Below are positions 1 to 6,636 of a stretch of DNA of 7,518 nucleotides, piece by piece. Under the pieces are notes generated by a model, which had not been told where the DNA came from, made no database searches, and worked only from the letters and a program-made list of their open reading frames with translations. The stretch is from contig CAIQEX010000450.1 of NCBI GenBank assembly GCA_903870955.1, positions 1-7,518 of the forward strand, given 5' to 3'. Numbering within the stretch: the first letter of the stretch is position 1; each line of letters begins with the position of its first letter. The stretch is from an uncultured beta proteobacterium. Lineage in GTDB: Bacteria > Pseudomonadota > Gammaproteobacteria > Burkholderiales > Burkholderiaceae_C. Position numbers and translations under genes: made by a program.

Positions 1-675
1 GACTTGGCCGAACTCCTGATCAGCATGGGCGCCAAAATCGAAGGCCACGGAACCAGCAGAATTCGCATTCAGGGCGTTGAATCGCTGCACGGCTGCAACC
101 ACAAGGTGGTGGCGGATCGGATCGAGACCGGAACCTTTTTATGTGCTGTGGCGGCTACCGGCGGCGATGTGTTTTTGCGCCATGGCCGCGCCGAACATCT
201 GGACGCCGTGATCGACAAACTGCGCGACGCAGGTGCCACCATTACCGCGCTGGAAGATGGCATTCGGGTGCAATCCCAAGGTCGCCTGAAAGCGCAGAGC
301 TTCCGCACCACCGAGTACCCCGGTTTCCCCACCGATATGCAAGCGCAGTTCATGGCGCTCAACGTGGTATCGCAGGGTGCTTCCAAGGTGACTGAGACGA
401 TTTTTGAAAACCGCTTCATGCACGTCAATGAGATGGTGCGCCTGGGTGCACACATTCAGATTGATGGCAAAGTGGCGGTCATTGAAGGCGTGGAGAAGTT
501 GTCTGGTGCCAACGTCATGGCAACCGACTTGCGTGCGTCTGCAAGTTTGGTAATAGCTGGATTGGTTGCCGAAGGTGAAACTCTGGTGGACCGCATCTAC
601 CACCTCGACCGTGGCTATGACCAGATGGAAGCTAAATTGCGCGCGATCGGTGCTGACATTGAGCGCACCAAATAA
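1..675 (+). CDS. murA: MurA, UDP-N-acetylglucosamine 1-carboxyvinyltransferase, C-terminal part (5' end outside window)
   Basis: Cytoplasmic enzyme that transfers enolpyruvate from PEP to UDP-GlcNAc, the first committed step of peptidoglycan synthesis. The reading frame is open from base 1 (beginning DLAELL) and gives 224 residues, roughly the last half of a protein of about 420. Visible family motifs are PTDMQAQ (Asp at fragment residue 112, matching E. coli Asp305), [18 protein letters not shown] (Arg178, matching Arg371) and HLDRGYD (Arg204, matching Arg397); the constant offset of 193 supports the alignment. The PEP-binding loop with the catalytic Cys (E. coli Cys115) lies upstream of the window and cannot be checked. 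It ends 12 bases before hisG, so the his genes are probably read through from murA; this linkage is common in betaproteobacteria. Nothing looks broken in the visible part. Confidence 0.96.
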   Translation, partial: DLAELLISMGAKIEGHGTSRIRIQGVESLHGCNHKVVADRIETGTFLCAVAATGGDVFLRHGRAEHLDAVIDKLRDAGATITALEDGIRVQSQGRLKAQSFRTTEYPGFPTDMQAQFMALNVVSQGASKVTETIFENRFMHVNEMVRLGAHIQIDGKVAVIEGVEKLSGANVMATDLRASASLVIAGLVAEGETLVDRIYHLDRGYDQMEAKLRAIGADIERTK

Positions 676-687
676 CGGACCTCTGAC

Positions 688-1338
688 ATGCAATCCCAAA
701 TGATTACTCTGGCGCTTTCCAAGGGCCGCATCTTCGAAGAAACCGTGCCCTTGCTGAAGGCGGCCGGCATCGAAGTGCTGGACGACCCGGAAAAATCCCG
801 CAAGCTGATTTTGGAAACCAACCAGCCTAACGTGCGCGTGCTGGTGGTGCGCGCTACGGACGTGCCCACTTATGTGCAGTACGGTGGCGCCGATATGGGT
901 ATCACCGGCAAAGACACCTTGCTGGAGCACGGCAGTCAGGGGTTGTATCAGCCGCTGGATCTGCAAATTGCCAAGTGCCGCATCAGCGTGGCGGTACGTG
1001 CTGACTTTGACTATGCATCGGCCGTCAAACAGGGCTCGCGTCTGAAAGTGGCGACCAAATATGTAGCCATTGCGCGCGAATTTTTTGCCACCAAAGGCGT
1101 GCACGTCGACCTGATCAAGCTCTATGGCAGCATGGAACTTGCACCCTTGGTGGGGTTGGCCGATGCGATTGTGGATCTGGTGTCCACGGGCAACACGCTG
1201 AAGGCGAATCACCTGATCGAGGTGGAGCGCATCATGGACATCAGTTCTCGGCTGGTCGTCAATCAGGCGGCGCTCAAGCTGAAACAAGAGCCCATTCGCG
1301 CCATCATTGACGCCTTTGCCGGCGCCATCGGCAAGTAA
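688..1338 (+). CDS. hisG: ATP phosphoribosyltransferase catalytic subunit, short form
   Basis: Catalyses the first step of histidine synthesis, joining ATP and PRPP to give phosphoribosyl-ATP. The 216 residues match the short HisG form, which lacks the C-terminal histidine-binding regulatory domain of the roughly 300-residue long form. Visible motifs are [11 protein letters not shown] at the N-terminus, [11 protein letters not shown] near residues 70-80, and the PRPP-binding stretch [18 protein letters not shown] near residues 155-173. In known systems short HisG works as a complex with HisZ, a histidyl-tRNA synthetase-like regulatory subunit; no hisZ is in the window, so it must be encoded elsewhere. 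The start at 688 has a weak GGA about nine bases upstream. The ATG at 700, giving [10 protein letters not shown], is the start commonly seen in relatives and is equally possible. It follows murA by 12 bases and precedes hisD by 30. Confidence 0.96.
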   Translation: MQSQMITLALSKGRIFEETVPLLKAAGIEVLDDPEKSRKLILETNQPNVRVLVVRATDVPTYVQYGGADMGITGKDTLLEHGSQGLYQPLDLQIAKCRISVAVRADFDYASAVKQGSRLKVATKYVAIAREFFATKGVHVDLIKLYGSMELAPLVGLADAIVDLVSTGNTLKANHLIEVERIMDISSRLVVNQAALKLKQEPIRAIIDAFAGAIGK

Positions 1339-1368
1339 TTCTGTTTTACTGAAAGTCCCATCCAAGTC

Positions 1369-2733
1369 ATGACCCTGCAAGCAAAGCCCGCGCGACTGTC
1401 CACTGCGGATTTGGATTTTGAGGCACGCCTCACCACCTTGCGACATTGGTCCGCAGATGCCGATGCAGCGATCGAACAGCGGGTGGCTGACATCCTGGCC
1501 GATGTGCAAAAGCGCGGTGATGCAGCGGTGCTCGAATACACCGCGCGCTTTGACGGACTCACCGCCGCCAGCGCAGCAGAACTGGAACTTTCGCAGGCCG
1601 ACTTCAAGGCAGCGTTTGATGGACTTCCCGAGGCGCAACGCCGTGCCTTGCAGGATGCCGAGCGCCGCGTACGCAGCTACCACGAAGCGCAGAAAAAAGC
1701 CTGTGGTGAAAGCTGGTCCTACCGGGATGAAGACGGCAGCTTGCTGGGCCAGAAGGTTACGCCACTGGACCGCGTGGGCATTTATGTGCCGGGTGGCAAA
1801 GCGTCCTATCCGTCGAGTCTGATCATGAACGCCGTGCCAGCCCATGTGGCGGGCGTTGCGGAAATCATCATGGTGGTGCCTACGCCGGTGCGCGGCAGCG
1901 TGGCGACTGGCGGCAGCGGCAACGCAGGTTCCTCCAAAGGCGAACGCAATGAGTTGGTGCTGGCCGCCGCCTATGTGGCCGGGGTGACGCGTGCTTTCAC
2001 CATTGGTGGCGCACAGGCGGTTGCAGCGCTGGCCTATGGGACGGCGACCATTCCGGCGGTAGACAAAATCACCGGCCCTGGCAATGCCTATGTGGCCGCA
2101 GCCAAACGCCGCGTTTTTGGCACGGTCGGCATTGACATGATTGCAGGTCCCAGCGAAATTTTGGTGCTCGCCGATGGCTCGACTCCGCCGGATTGGGTGG
2201 CCATGGATTTGTTCAGCCAGGCCGAACATGACGAACTGGCGCAAAGCATTTTGTTGTGCCCGGATGCCGCGTATCTGGATGCCGTGCAGCGGGAAATTGA
2301 CCGCTTGCTGTCCGAGATGCCGCGTGCCGCCATCATCGCCAAGAGTCTGAATGACCGTGGTGCGCTGATCCTGACGCACAGCATGGAAGAGGCCTGCACC
2401 ATCAGCAACCGCATTGCGCCTGAACACCTGGAAGTCTCCAGCAGCGAGCCGCACCGTTGGGAGCCCTTGCTCAAGCACGCGGGCGCCATCTTTTTGGGCG
2501 CGTTCACGAGCGAGTCGCTGGGTGACTACTGTGCCGGCCCGAATCACGTGCTGCCCACGGCGGGTACGGCGCGCTTCTCCAGCCCACTGGGCGTGTATGA
2601 CTTTCAGAAGCGCAGCAGCCTGATCGAGGTGAGTCAAGCCGGGGCGCAAGTCCTGGGGCCGATCGCCGCCGAATTGGCCTATGGCGAAGGCCTGCAGGCC
2701 CACGCGCGCGCCGCGCAAATGCGCTTGAAGTAA
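1369..2733 (+). CDS. hisD: Histidinol dehydrogenase
   Basis: Zinc- and NAD-dependent enzyme that oxidises L-histidinol to histidine in two steps, the end of the pathway. At 454 residues it is slightly longer than the E. coli enzyme. The zinc ligands and catalytic residues are all visible: Gln284 and His287 in SQAEHDE, Glu352 and His353 in APEHLEV, Asp386 in [11 protein letters not shown], and His445 near the C-terminus (E. coli Gln259, His262, Glu326, His327, Asp360, His419). Other family stretches are [31 protein letters not shown] and [11 protein letters not shown] Gly/Ser-rich stretch of about 14 extra residues follows MVVPTP near residues 174-190, compared with the short turn I expect in relatives; it is probably a surface loop. 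No strong ribosome binding site precedes the ATG at 1369. The next gene starts 29 bases downstream and is not the expected hisC. Confidence 0.96.
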   Translation: MTLQAKPARLSTADLDFEARLTTLRHWSADADAAIEQRVADILADVQKRGDAAVLEYTARFDGLTAASAAELELSQADFKAAFDGLPEAQRRALQDAERRVRSYHEAQKKACGESWSYRDEDGSLLGQKVTPLDRVGIYVPGGKASYPSSLIMNAVPAHVAGVAEIIMVVPTPVRGSVATGGSGNAGSSKGERNELVLAAAYVAGVTRAFTIGGAQAVAALAYGTATIPAVDKITGPGNAYVAAAKRRVFGTVGIDMIAGPSEILVLADGSTPPDWVAMDLFSQAEHDELAQSILLCPDAAYLDAVQREIDRLLSEMPRAAIIAKSLNDRGALILTHSMEEACTISNRIAPEHLEVSSSEPHRWEPLLKHAGAIFLGAFTSESLGDYCAGPNHVLPTAGTARFSSPLGVYDFQKRSSLIEVSQAGAQVLGPIAAELAYGEGLQAHARAAQMRLK

Positions 2734-2762
2734 GACTTCAACAAAACTACCGACCAACGGAT

Positions 2763-3149
2763 ATGTCAAATTCGTTATTGCGTAACAAGCCGATGGCGTT
2801 CCTGTGGCGAGTGATCATCCCGTGCGCCGCTTTGATGATGGCAAGCCAGGTGGCTAGCGCCATGTCGATCCGGGAGTTGCGGGCCTTGGAAAAAACCGAT
2901 GTGAAGCAGGGCGCCAATTACAAACGTTACTACCTGGTCGGCGCCATGGAGGCTACGCTGGCGGCGCACGACGCCGGTGTGCGTGCGGGTGCAACGCCCT
3001 CTATTTGCCTGAACGGCCGTCGCCTGGAGCCTGCCATGGCTGAAGGCCTGTACCTGACCGAGCTCAAGCGCAACAGCGAGCTCTATGAGGCCGACATGCC
3101 CGCGTTGCTGGTCATGGGCAACGCACTGGCCACGGTCTACCCCTGCTGA
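2763..3149 (+). CDS. Small secreted protein of unknown function, possibly Rap1a/Tai-like
   Basis: I do not recognise this 128-residue protein with certainty. Residues 1-33 look like a signal peptide: basic N-terminus (LLRNKP), hydrophobic core (FLWRVIIPCAALMM) and an ASA cleavage site before Met34, so the mature protein of about 95 residues should be periplasmic. It has no further membrane segment. The mature part has exactly two cysteines, Cys82 (SICLNG) and the last residue Cys128 (TVYPC), which could form a disulfide. The layout of an N-terminal helix, a central Cys-Leu followed by a turn, a helix, and an ending like ALLVMGNALATVYPC recalls the Rap1a/Tai immunity-protein fold; this is a resemblance only. 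An ATG at 2793 is an alternative start that keeps the signal peptide. It lies 29 bases after hisD, in the place where relatives carry hisC, and is probably co-transcribed. A role in histidine synthesis is unlikely for an exported protein. Confidence 0.75.
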   Translation: MSNSLLRNKPMAFLWRVIIPCAALMMASQVASAMSIRELRALEKTDVKQGANYKRYYLVGAMEATLAAHDAGVRAGATPSICLNGRRLEPAMAEGLYLTELKRNSELYEADMPALLVMGNALATVYPC

Positions 3150-3276
3150 TGCTGCGTACCAAAGGTTCGAGGCGCAATGTTGAAGAAGCTTTCTAAAATG
3201 CAGCCATTGCCATCCCGGTGTTTGCGCATTCCCGTTGGCACCGCAGCCGAAAACACACTGCTATTGGCAACCCTAC

Positions 3277-3280
3277 AGGA
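3277..3280 (+). promoter_or_regulatory. Ribosome binding site of hisB
   Basis: AGGA lies six bases before the ATG at 3287. It fixes the hisB start there rather than at the in-frame ATG at 3218, whose extra 23 residues (rich in Arg, His and Asn) do not resemble the HisB family. Confidence 0.55.
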
Positions 3281-3286
3281 AATCCT

Positions 3287-3919
3287 ATGAGTAACTATCC
3301 ATTGACCGAAGTGCCGGCCGCGCCGGTCCCTCCTCGCATCGCCGAGGTGTCCCGCAATACGGCAGAGACCCGCATTCGGGTCAAGGTGAATCTGGACGGC
3401 ACGGGCAAAAGTCGCTTGTCCACCGGCATTGGTTTTTTCGACCACATGCTGGACCAGATCGCGCGCCATGGCCTGATCGACCTTGACATTGAAGCCGATG
3501 GCGACCTGCATATTGATGGCCACCACACGGTCGAAGACGTGGGCATCACCTTGGGGCAGGCGCTGCATCAGGCTATTGGCGACAAGAAGGGTATTCGCCG
3601 TTATGGGCACGCCTATGTGCCACTGGACGAAGCTCTGTCGCGCGTGGTGGTGGATTTTTCCGGTCGCCCTGGTCTGGTGATGAACGTGCCGTTCAAGAGC
3701 GGCGCGATCGGTAGTTTCGATACCCAACTGACGCACGAATTTTTTCAGGGCTTTGTGAACCACGCTTTTGTCACCCTGCACATCGACAACCTCAAGGGCG
3801 AAAACGCCCATCACCAAGCCGAATCGGTGTTCAAGGCCTTTGCCCGTGCGCTGCGTTCTGCATTGGAAATTGATCCGCGTACGGTAGGCACCATTCCTTC
3901 TACCAAGGGCTCGCTCTAA
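3287..3919 (+). CDS. hisB: Imidazoleglycerol-phosphate dehydratase (monofunctional)
   Basis: Removes water from imidazole-glycerol phosphate to give imidazole-acetol phosphate, using a di-metal (Mn) site. The 210 residues correspond to the dehydratase alone; the N-terminal HAD histidinol-phosphatase domain found in E. coli HisB is absent, so that activity must come from another gene. Two repeated-half metal motifs are visible: DGHHTVED (His79, His80, Glu83) and ENAHHQAES (His175, His176, Glu179). Other family stretches are [29 protein letters not shown] and [12 protein letters not shown]. The first 20 or so residues ([13 protein letters not shown]) form a variable proline-rich lead-in before the conserved core at [12 protein letters not shown]. 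The start at 3287 is chosen for its AGGA and for family length. A 137-base gap separates it from the upstream gene, the longest such gap before the repeat before hisI. Confidence 0.96.
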   Translation: MSNYPLTEVPAAPVPPRIAEVSRNTAETRIRVKVNLDGTGKSRLSTGIGFFDHMLDQIARHGLIDLDIEADGDLHIDGHHTVEDVGITLGQALHQAIGDKKGIRRYGHAYVPLDEALSRVVVDFSGRPGLVMNVPFKSGAIGSFDTQLTHEFFQGFVNHAFVTLHIDNLKGENAHHQAESVFKAFARALRSALEIDPRTVGTIPSTKGSL

Positions 3920-3928
3920 GATGAAACA

Positions 3929-4003
3929 GCCCCCACGCTCACTTCGTTCGCTGCCCCCCGAGGGGGTCCCATCAGTACCTTCGGGCGGCCGGGCCGTACT
4001 GAT
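3929..4003. repeat. GC-rich palindromic intergenic element between hisB and hisH
   Basis: The 84 bases between hisB and hisH contain two inverted repeats and no gene. The first is a C6-GA-G5 palindrome at 3954-3966, preceded by a stretch containing CTCACTTCGTTCGC. The second has perfect 8-base arms, ATCAGTAC at 3971-3978 and GTACTGAT at 3996-4003, around a 17-base GC-rich core containing CGGCCG. No T-tract follows, so it is not a standard terminator. From memory, elements of this style (CACTNCGTTCGC followed by C-run/G-run) are frequent between Comamonadaceae genes; the copy number in this genome is unknown. A related element lies before hisI. The right arm ends one base before the hisH ATG and leaves no Shine-Dalgarno sequence. 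Confidence 0.7.
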
Positions 4004-4660
4004 ATGAAGAAGGTTGCGGTGGTCGATTACGGCATGGGCAATCTGCGATCCGTCACGCAGGCGGTGATGCATGTGGCAGCCGATGCAGGCGTGGAAGTCG
4101 TTTGGGCTCGCACCGCGCAGGAGGTTCTGGATGCCGACCGGGTGGTGTTGCCCGGACAGGGTGGTATGCGCGATTGCATGCACGATCTGCACGCCTGCGG
4201 CATGTTCGACGCGGTCATGCACGCCGCCGCCAACAAACCTCTGATGGGTGTGTGCGTGGGTATGCAAATGCTGCTCGACCACAGCCAGGAACTTGATACC
4301 CCTTGCCTCGGTTTAATTCCTGGCGATGTGGTCAAGTTCGAGCTGGCAGGTCAAATGCAACCCGATGGCAGCCGCTACAAAGTACCACAAATGGGTTGGA
4401 ACCAAGTTTGGCAAACCGCCCACGGTGTCGCCCGACACCCGGTGTGGGGCGACGTGCCGGATGGCAGTTACTTCTATTTTGTGCACAGTTACTATGCAAA
4501 ACCGTCTGATATAAGCCACAGCGTGGGTGAAACGGACTATGGGCAACGCTTTTCTTCTGCGATTGCGCGCGATAATATTTTCGCAACCCAATTTCACCCC
4601 GAAAAAAGTGCAGAGCACGGCTTGTCCCTTTATCGTAATTTCCTTCACTGGAATCCTTGA
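4004..4660 (+). CDS. hisH: Imidazole glycerol phosphate synthase, glutaminase subunit
   Basis: Class I glutamine amidotransferase that releases ammonia from glutamine and passes it to HisF within the HisHF complex. The 218 residues are a usual family length. The catalytic triad is visible: Cys84 in GVCVGMQ, and His198 and Glu200 in QFHPEKS. The N-terminal [14 protein letters not shown] and the oxyanion-strand motif [10 protein letters not shown] fit the family. The start at 4004 gives the expected [10 protein letters not shown] beginning, but there is no ribosome binding site, because the upstream bases are the right arm of a palindrome ending at 4003. Translation may depend on readthrough from hisB or be lowered by that hairpin (inference). 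hisA follows after 27 bases. Confidence 0.96.
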   Translation: MKKVAVVDYGMGNLRSVTQAVMHVAADAGVEVVWARTAQEVLDADRVVLPGQGGMRDCMHDLHACGMFDAVMHAAANKPLMGVCVGMQMLLDHSQELDTPCLGLIPGDVVKFELAGQMQPDGSRYKVPQMGWNQVWQTAHGVARHPVWGDVPDGSYFYFVHSYYAKPSDISHSVGETDYGQRFSSAIARDNIFATQFHPEKSAEHGLSLYRNFLHWNP

Positions 4661-4687
4661 TTCTTTCTCTCGGCTAAACCCGCCATC

Positions 4688-5428
4688 ATGCTGCTCATCC
4701 CTGCGATTGACCTGAAAGACGGTCACTGTGTTCGCCTTAAACAAGGCGATATGGATCAATCAACCACCTTCGGAGAAGATCCAGTTGTCATGGCTCGTAG
4801 CTGGGTCGACAAAGGTGCCAGGCGTTTGCACCTGGTGGATCTGAACGGAGCCTTTGCCGGGCATCCCAAGAATGAGGCAGCGATCCGCAAAATTCTCAAA
4901 GATGTGGGTAGCGAGGTCGATGTTCAGTTGGGCGGAGGTATCCGCGACTTGGACACCATTGAGCGCTATCTGGATGCTGGCTTGCGCTACGTCATCATCG
5001 GGACGGCAGCCGTCAAGAATCCCGGTTTCCTGCAAGACGCTTGTACCGCCTTTGGTGGCCACATCATCGTCGGGCTGGATGCGCGCGATGGCAAGGTGGC
5101 GACCGATGGTTGGAGCAAGTTGACCCGCCATGATGTGGTGGATCTTGGCAAAAAATTTGAAGACTATGGTGTCGAGTCCATTATTTACACCGACATTGGC
5201 CGCGACGGCATGCTCAGCGGCATCAACATCGAAGCCACGGTCAAGTTGGCCCAAGCCCTGACCATTCCCGTTATCGCCTCAGGTGGACTGTCCAACATGG
5301 CCGATATCGAGGCTTTGTGCGATGTCGAAGACGAAGGCATCGAAGGTGTTATTTGTGGCCGTGCCATCTACAGTGGCGATTTGGACTTTGAAAAAGCGCA
5401 AGAGCGTGCTGATGAATTGAACGGCTAA
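4688..5428 (+). CDS. hisA: ProFAR isomerase (phosphoribosylformimino-AICAR-P isomerase)
   Basis: Half-barrel-duplicated TIM barrel that opens the ring of ProFAR by an Amadori rearrangement to give PRFAR, the substrate of HisF. The 246 residues match the family. The active-site acids are in place: Asp8 in IPAIDLKDG, Asp131 in VGLDARDGK and Asp169 in [10 protein letters not shown]. Phosphate-binding glycine stretches are QLGGGIRDL (first half) and VIASGGLS with GVICGRAIY (second half). The ATG at 4688 gives the canonical [12 protein letters not shown] start although no clear Shine-Dalgarno precedes it. hisF begins five bases after its stop, which suggests translational coupling. HisA and HisF share the same fold and ancestry, and the residue pattern clearly separates the two here. 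Confidence 0.96.
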   Translation: MLLIPAIDLKDGHCVRLKQGDMDQSTTFGEDPVVMARSWVDKGARRLHLVDLNGAFAGHPKNEAAIRKILKDVGSEVDVQLGGGIRDLDTIERYLDAGLRYVIIGTAAVKNPGFLQDACTAFGGHIIVGLDARDGKVATDGWSKLTRHDVVDLGKKFEDYGVESIIYTDIGRDGMLSGINIEATVKLAQALTIPVIASGGLSNMADIEALCDVEDEGIEGVICGRAIYSGDLDFEKAQERADELNG

Positions 5429-5433
5429 TCAGG

Positions 5434-6231
5434 GTGCTAGCTAAACGCATCATCCCTTGCTTGGACGTCACCGGCGGAAGAGTCGTTAAGGGCGTTAACT
5501 TTGTTGAACTGCGCGATGCTGGAGACCCGGTAGAAATCGCAGCACGTTACAACGATCAGGGCGCCGACGAACTGACTTTTCTGGACATCACCGCCACCAG
5601 CGATGGACGTGACCTCATCCTGCACATCATCGAGGCCGTGGCCTCTCAGGTGTTCATTCCCTTGACCGTCGGCGGCGGCGTGCGCACCGTAGAAGATGTT
5701 CGCCGCCTGCTCAATGCAGGTGCCGACAAAATCAGTTTCAATTCGGCGGCGATATCCAATCCGCAAGTCATCGAAGACGCTTCGCACAAATACGGTGCGC
5801 AATGCATTGTGGTCGCCATCGACGCCAAGCGCCGCAGTGTGGAAGACGCGCAACGCATGGTTAACGGTGCGGCAATAGGCCCTGGCTGGGACGTGTATAG
5901 CCATGGCGGACGCAAGAATGTCGGTTTGGACGCGGTGCAATGGGCTGCCGAAATGGCACGCCGCGGCGCCGGTGAAATTTTGCTCACCAGCATGGACCGT
6001 GATGGCACCAAATCGGGTTTTGACCTGCAATTGACGCGTGCCGTGGCGGACGCTGTTTCGGTCCCGGTGATTGCTTCTGGCGGTGTGGGCACTTTGGACC
6101 ATCTGGCCGATGGCGTGCAGCAGGGTGGGGCAGATGCCGTGCTGGCTGCCAGCATCTTCCATTACGGCGAGTTCACCGTGGGCCAGGCGAAGGCACGCAT
6201 GGCCGAACGCGGCATACCGGTGAGGTTTTAA
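5434..6231 (+). CDS. hisF: Imidazole glycerol phosphate synthase, cyclase subunit
   Basis: TIM-barrel partner of HisH. It uses the ammonia from HisH to convert PRFAR to imidazole-glycerol phosphate and AICAR. The catalytic acids are Asp11 (RIIPCLDV) and Asp130 (VVAIDAKR), and the family stretches [46 protein letters not shown] and VIASGGVGT are all present. The start codon is GTG at 5434, five bases after the hisA stop, with only AGG directly against it; coupling to hisA translation is likely. The protein is 265 residues, a little longer than the Thermotoga enzyme, mainly through a loop of about a dozen extra residues after Asp130-Lys132 (near residues 134-148) before the conserved YSHGGRKN stretch. 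A 153-base gap containing a palindromic element follows before hisI. Confidence 0.96.
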   Translation: MLAKRIIPCLDVTGGRVVKGVNFVELRDAGDPVEIAARYNDQGADELTFLDITATSDGRDLILHIIEAVASQVFIPLTVGGGVRTVEDVRRLLNAGADKISFNSAAISNPQVIEDASHKYGAQCIVVAIDAKRRSVEDAQRMVNGAAIGPGWDVYSHGGRKNVGLDAVQWAAEMARRGAGEILLTSMDRDGTKSGFDLQLTRAVADAVSVPVIASGGVGTLDHLADGVQQGGADAVLAASIFHYGEFTVGQAKARMAERGIPVRF

Positions 6232-6236
6232 CCCCC

Positions 6237-6332
6237 GTCGGACTCGGCGCACTGCGTGTCGCCAAGCCGTCCCCCCTGCTGGGGCGATACCAGCGGCCCG
6301 GCCAAGCCGGTTCCGCGGTATCCCTGAAGGGG
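6237..6332. repeat. GC-rich palindromic intergenic element between hisF and hisI
   Basis: The 153-base hisF-hisI gap holds a compound inverted repeat. Its main stem runs from 6286 to 6322: GATACC (6286-6291) pairs with GGTATC (6317-6322), GCGG (6293-6296) with CCGC (6313-6316), and CCGGC (6298-6302) with GCCGG (6306-6310), giving about 15 pairs around a CAA loop. Smaller palindromes flank it: a C-run, TGCT and GGGG at 6271-6284, and CCCT-GA-AGGG at 6322-6331. Upstream, CGCACTGCGT resembles the CTCACTTCGT of the element before hisH, and both elements then have a C-run/G-run palindrome followed by a larger hairpin with a CGGCC-type core. There is no T-tract. It probably belongs to the same dispersed family as the element before hisH (inference). 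Confidence 0.65.
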
Positions 6333-6384
6333 ACATTTCGCTCGGGCAGTTTTTCTACTTTTTAAATCGCGGACAATGCTTGCT

Positions 6385-6636
6385 ATGAAATGGTTAGATG
6401 AAGTCAGATGGGATGCGTTGGGCCTGGTGCCTGTGATTGCGCAGGAGCAGGGCACGAACGATGTCCTGATGTTCGCGTGGATGAACCGCGAGGCGCTGGC
6501 AAAGACTGCCGAGTTGGGCCGTGCCGTTTACTTCAGTCGTTCGCGCGCCAAGTTGTGGTTCAAAGGCGAAGAATCCGGTCACGTGCAGACGTTGCAGTTC
6601 AGTAGCCAGTTTCACGCGCTGTGCTTCGCCACCTGA
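6385..6636 (+). CDS. hisI: Phosphoribosyl-AMP cyclohydrolase, truncated at an internal junction
   Basis: HisI opens the adenine ring of phosphoribosyl-AMP to give ProFAR, using a zinc ion. The N-terminal half is clear: [31 protein letters not shown], and [21 protein letters not shown]. True hisI sequence stops around the Thr codon at 6589-6591 (residue 69). The 14 codons after it, to the stop at 6634-6636, are the antisense of uvrA and do not resemble HisI. The expected C-terminal half, with the DCDxD acids and the CHTGRxSC zinc cysteines, is missing, so as written the product would be inactive; a full protein would be about 125-135 residues. I chose ATG 6385 because relatives begin M-x-W-L-D-E-V; ATG 6376 in the same frame would add MLA. 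The loss is probably an assembly artefact rather than a real mutation. Confidence 0.88.
   Translation: MKWLDEVRWDALGLVPVIAQEQGTNDVLMFAWMNREALAKTAELGRAVYFSRSRAKLWFKGEESGHVQTLQFSSQFHALCFAT
6589..6594. other. Junction between hisI-side and uvrA-side DNA (probable chimera)
   Basis: Up to ACG at 6589-6591 the plus strand reads as HisI (GHVQT). From 6600 downward the minus strand reads as UvrA (KLATELQ, with Arg at 6591-6589 also plausible). The six bases at 6589-6594 can belong to either gene. Both genes are cut in mid-domain here, and base composition and codon style change across the point. Confidence 0.8.

Noticed and set aside
676..687. A histidine leader peptide and attenuator before hisG
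   Set aside because: Only 12 bases separate murA from hisG, and no His-codon run is present.
139..2769. An 876-codon open frame on the minus strand opposite murA-hisG-hisD
   Set aside because: It runs antisense to three clear conserved genes, has a His/Arg/Gln-rich composition typical of the shadow of GC-rich coding DNA, and shows no domain.
3194..3199. TAAAAT as a -10 box of an internal promoter before hisB
   Set aside because: No acceptable -35 sequence lies 16-18 bases upstream, so the match may be chance. The 137-base gap still makes an internal promoter possible.
3218..3286. An upstream in-frame start for hisB at 3218
   Set aside because: The extra residues are not HisB-like and the AGGA before 3287 marks a better start.
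3954..3966. Intrinsic terminator after hisB
   Set aside because: The C-run/G-run palindrome lacks a following T-tract and lies inside an apparently continuous operon.
3137..4282. A 381-codon open frame on the minus strand opposite hisB and hisH
   Set aside because: Low-complexity His/Arg-rich shadow of conserved genes; no family motif.
6394..6588. C-terminal extension of UvrA on the minus strand beyond the junction
   Set aside because: These codons are antisense to genuine hisI and do not contain the Walker B and D-loop motifs that must follow the ABC signature in UvrA.
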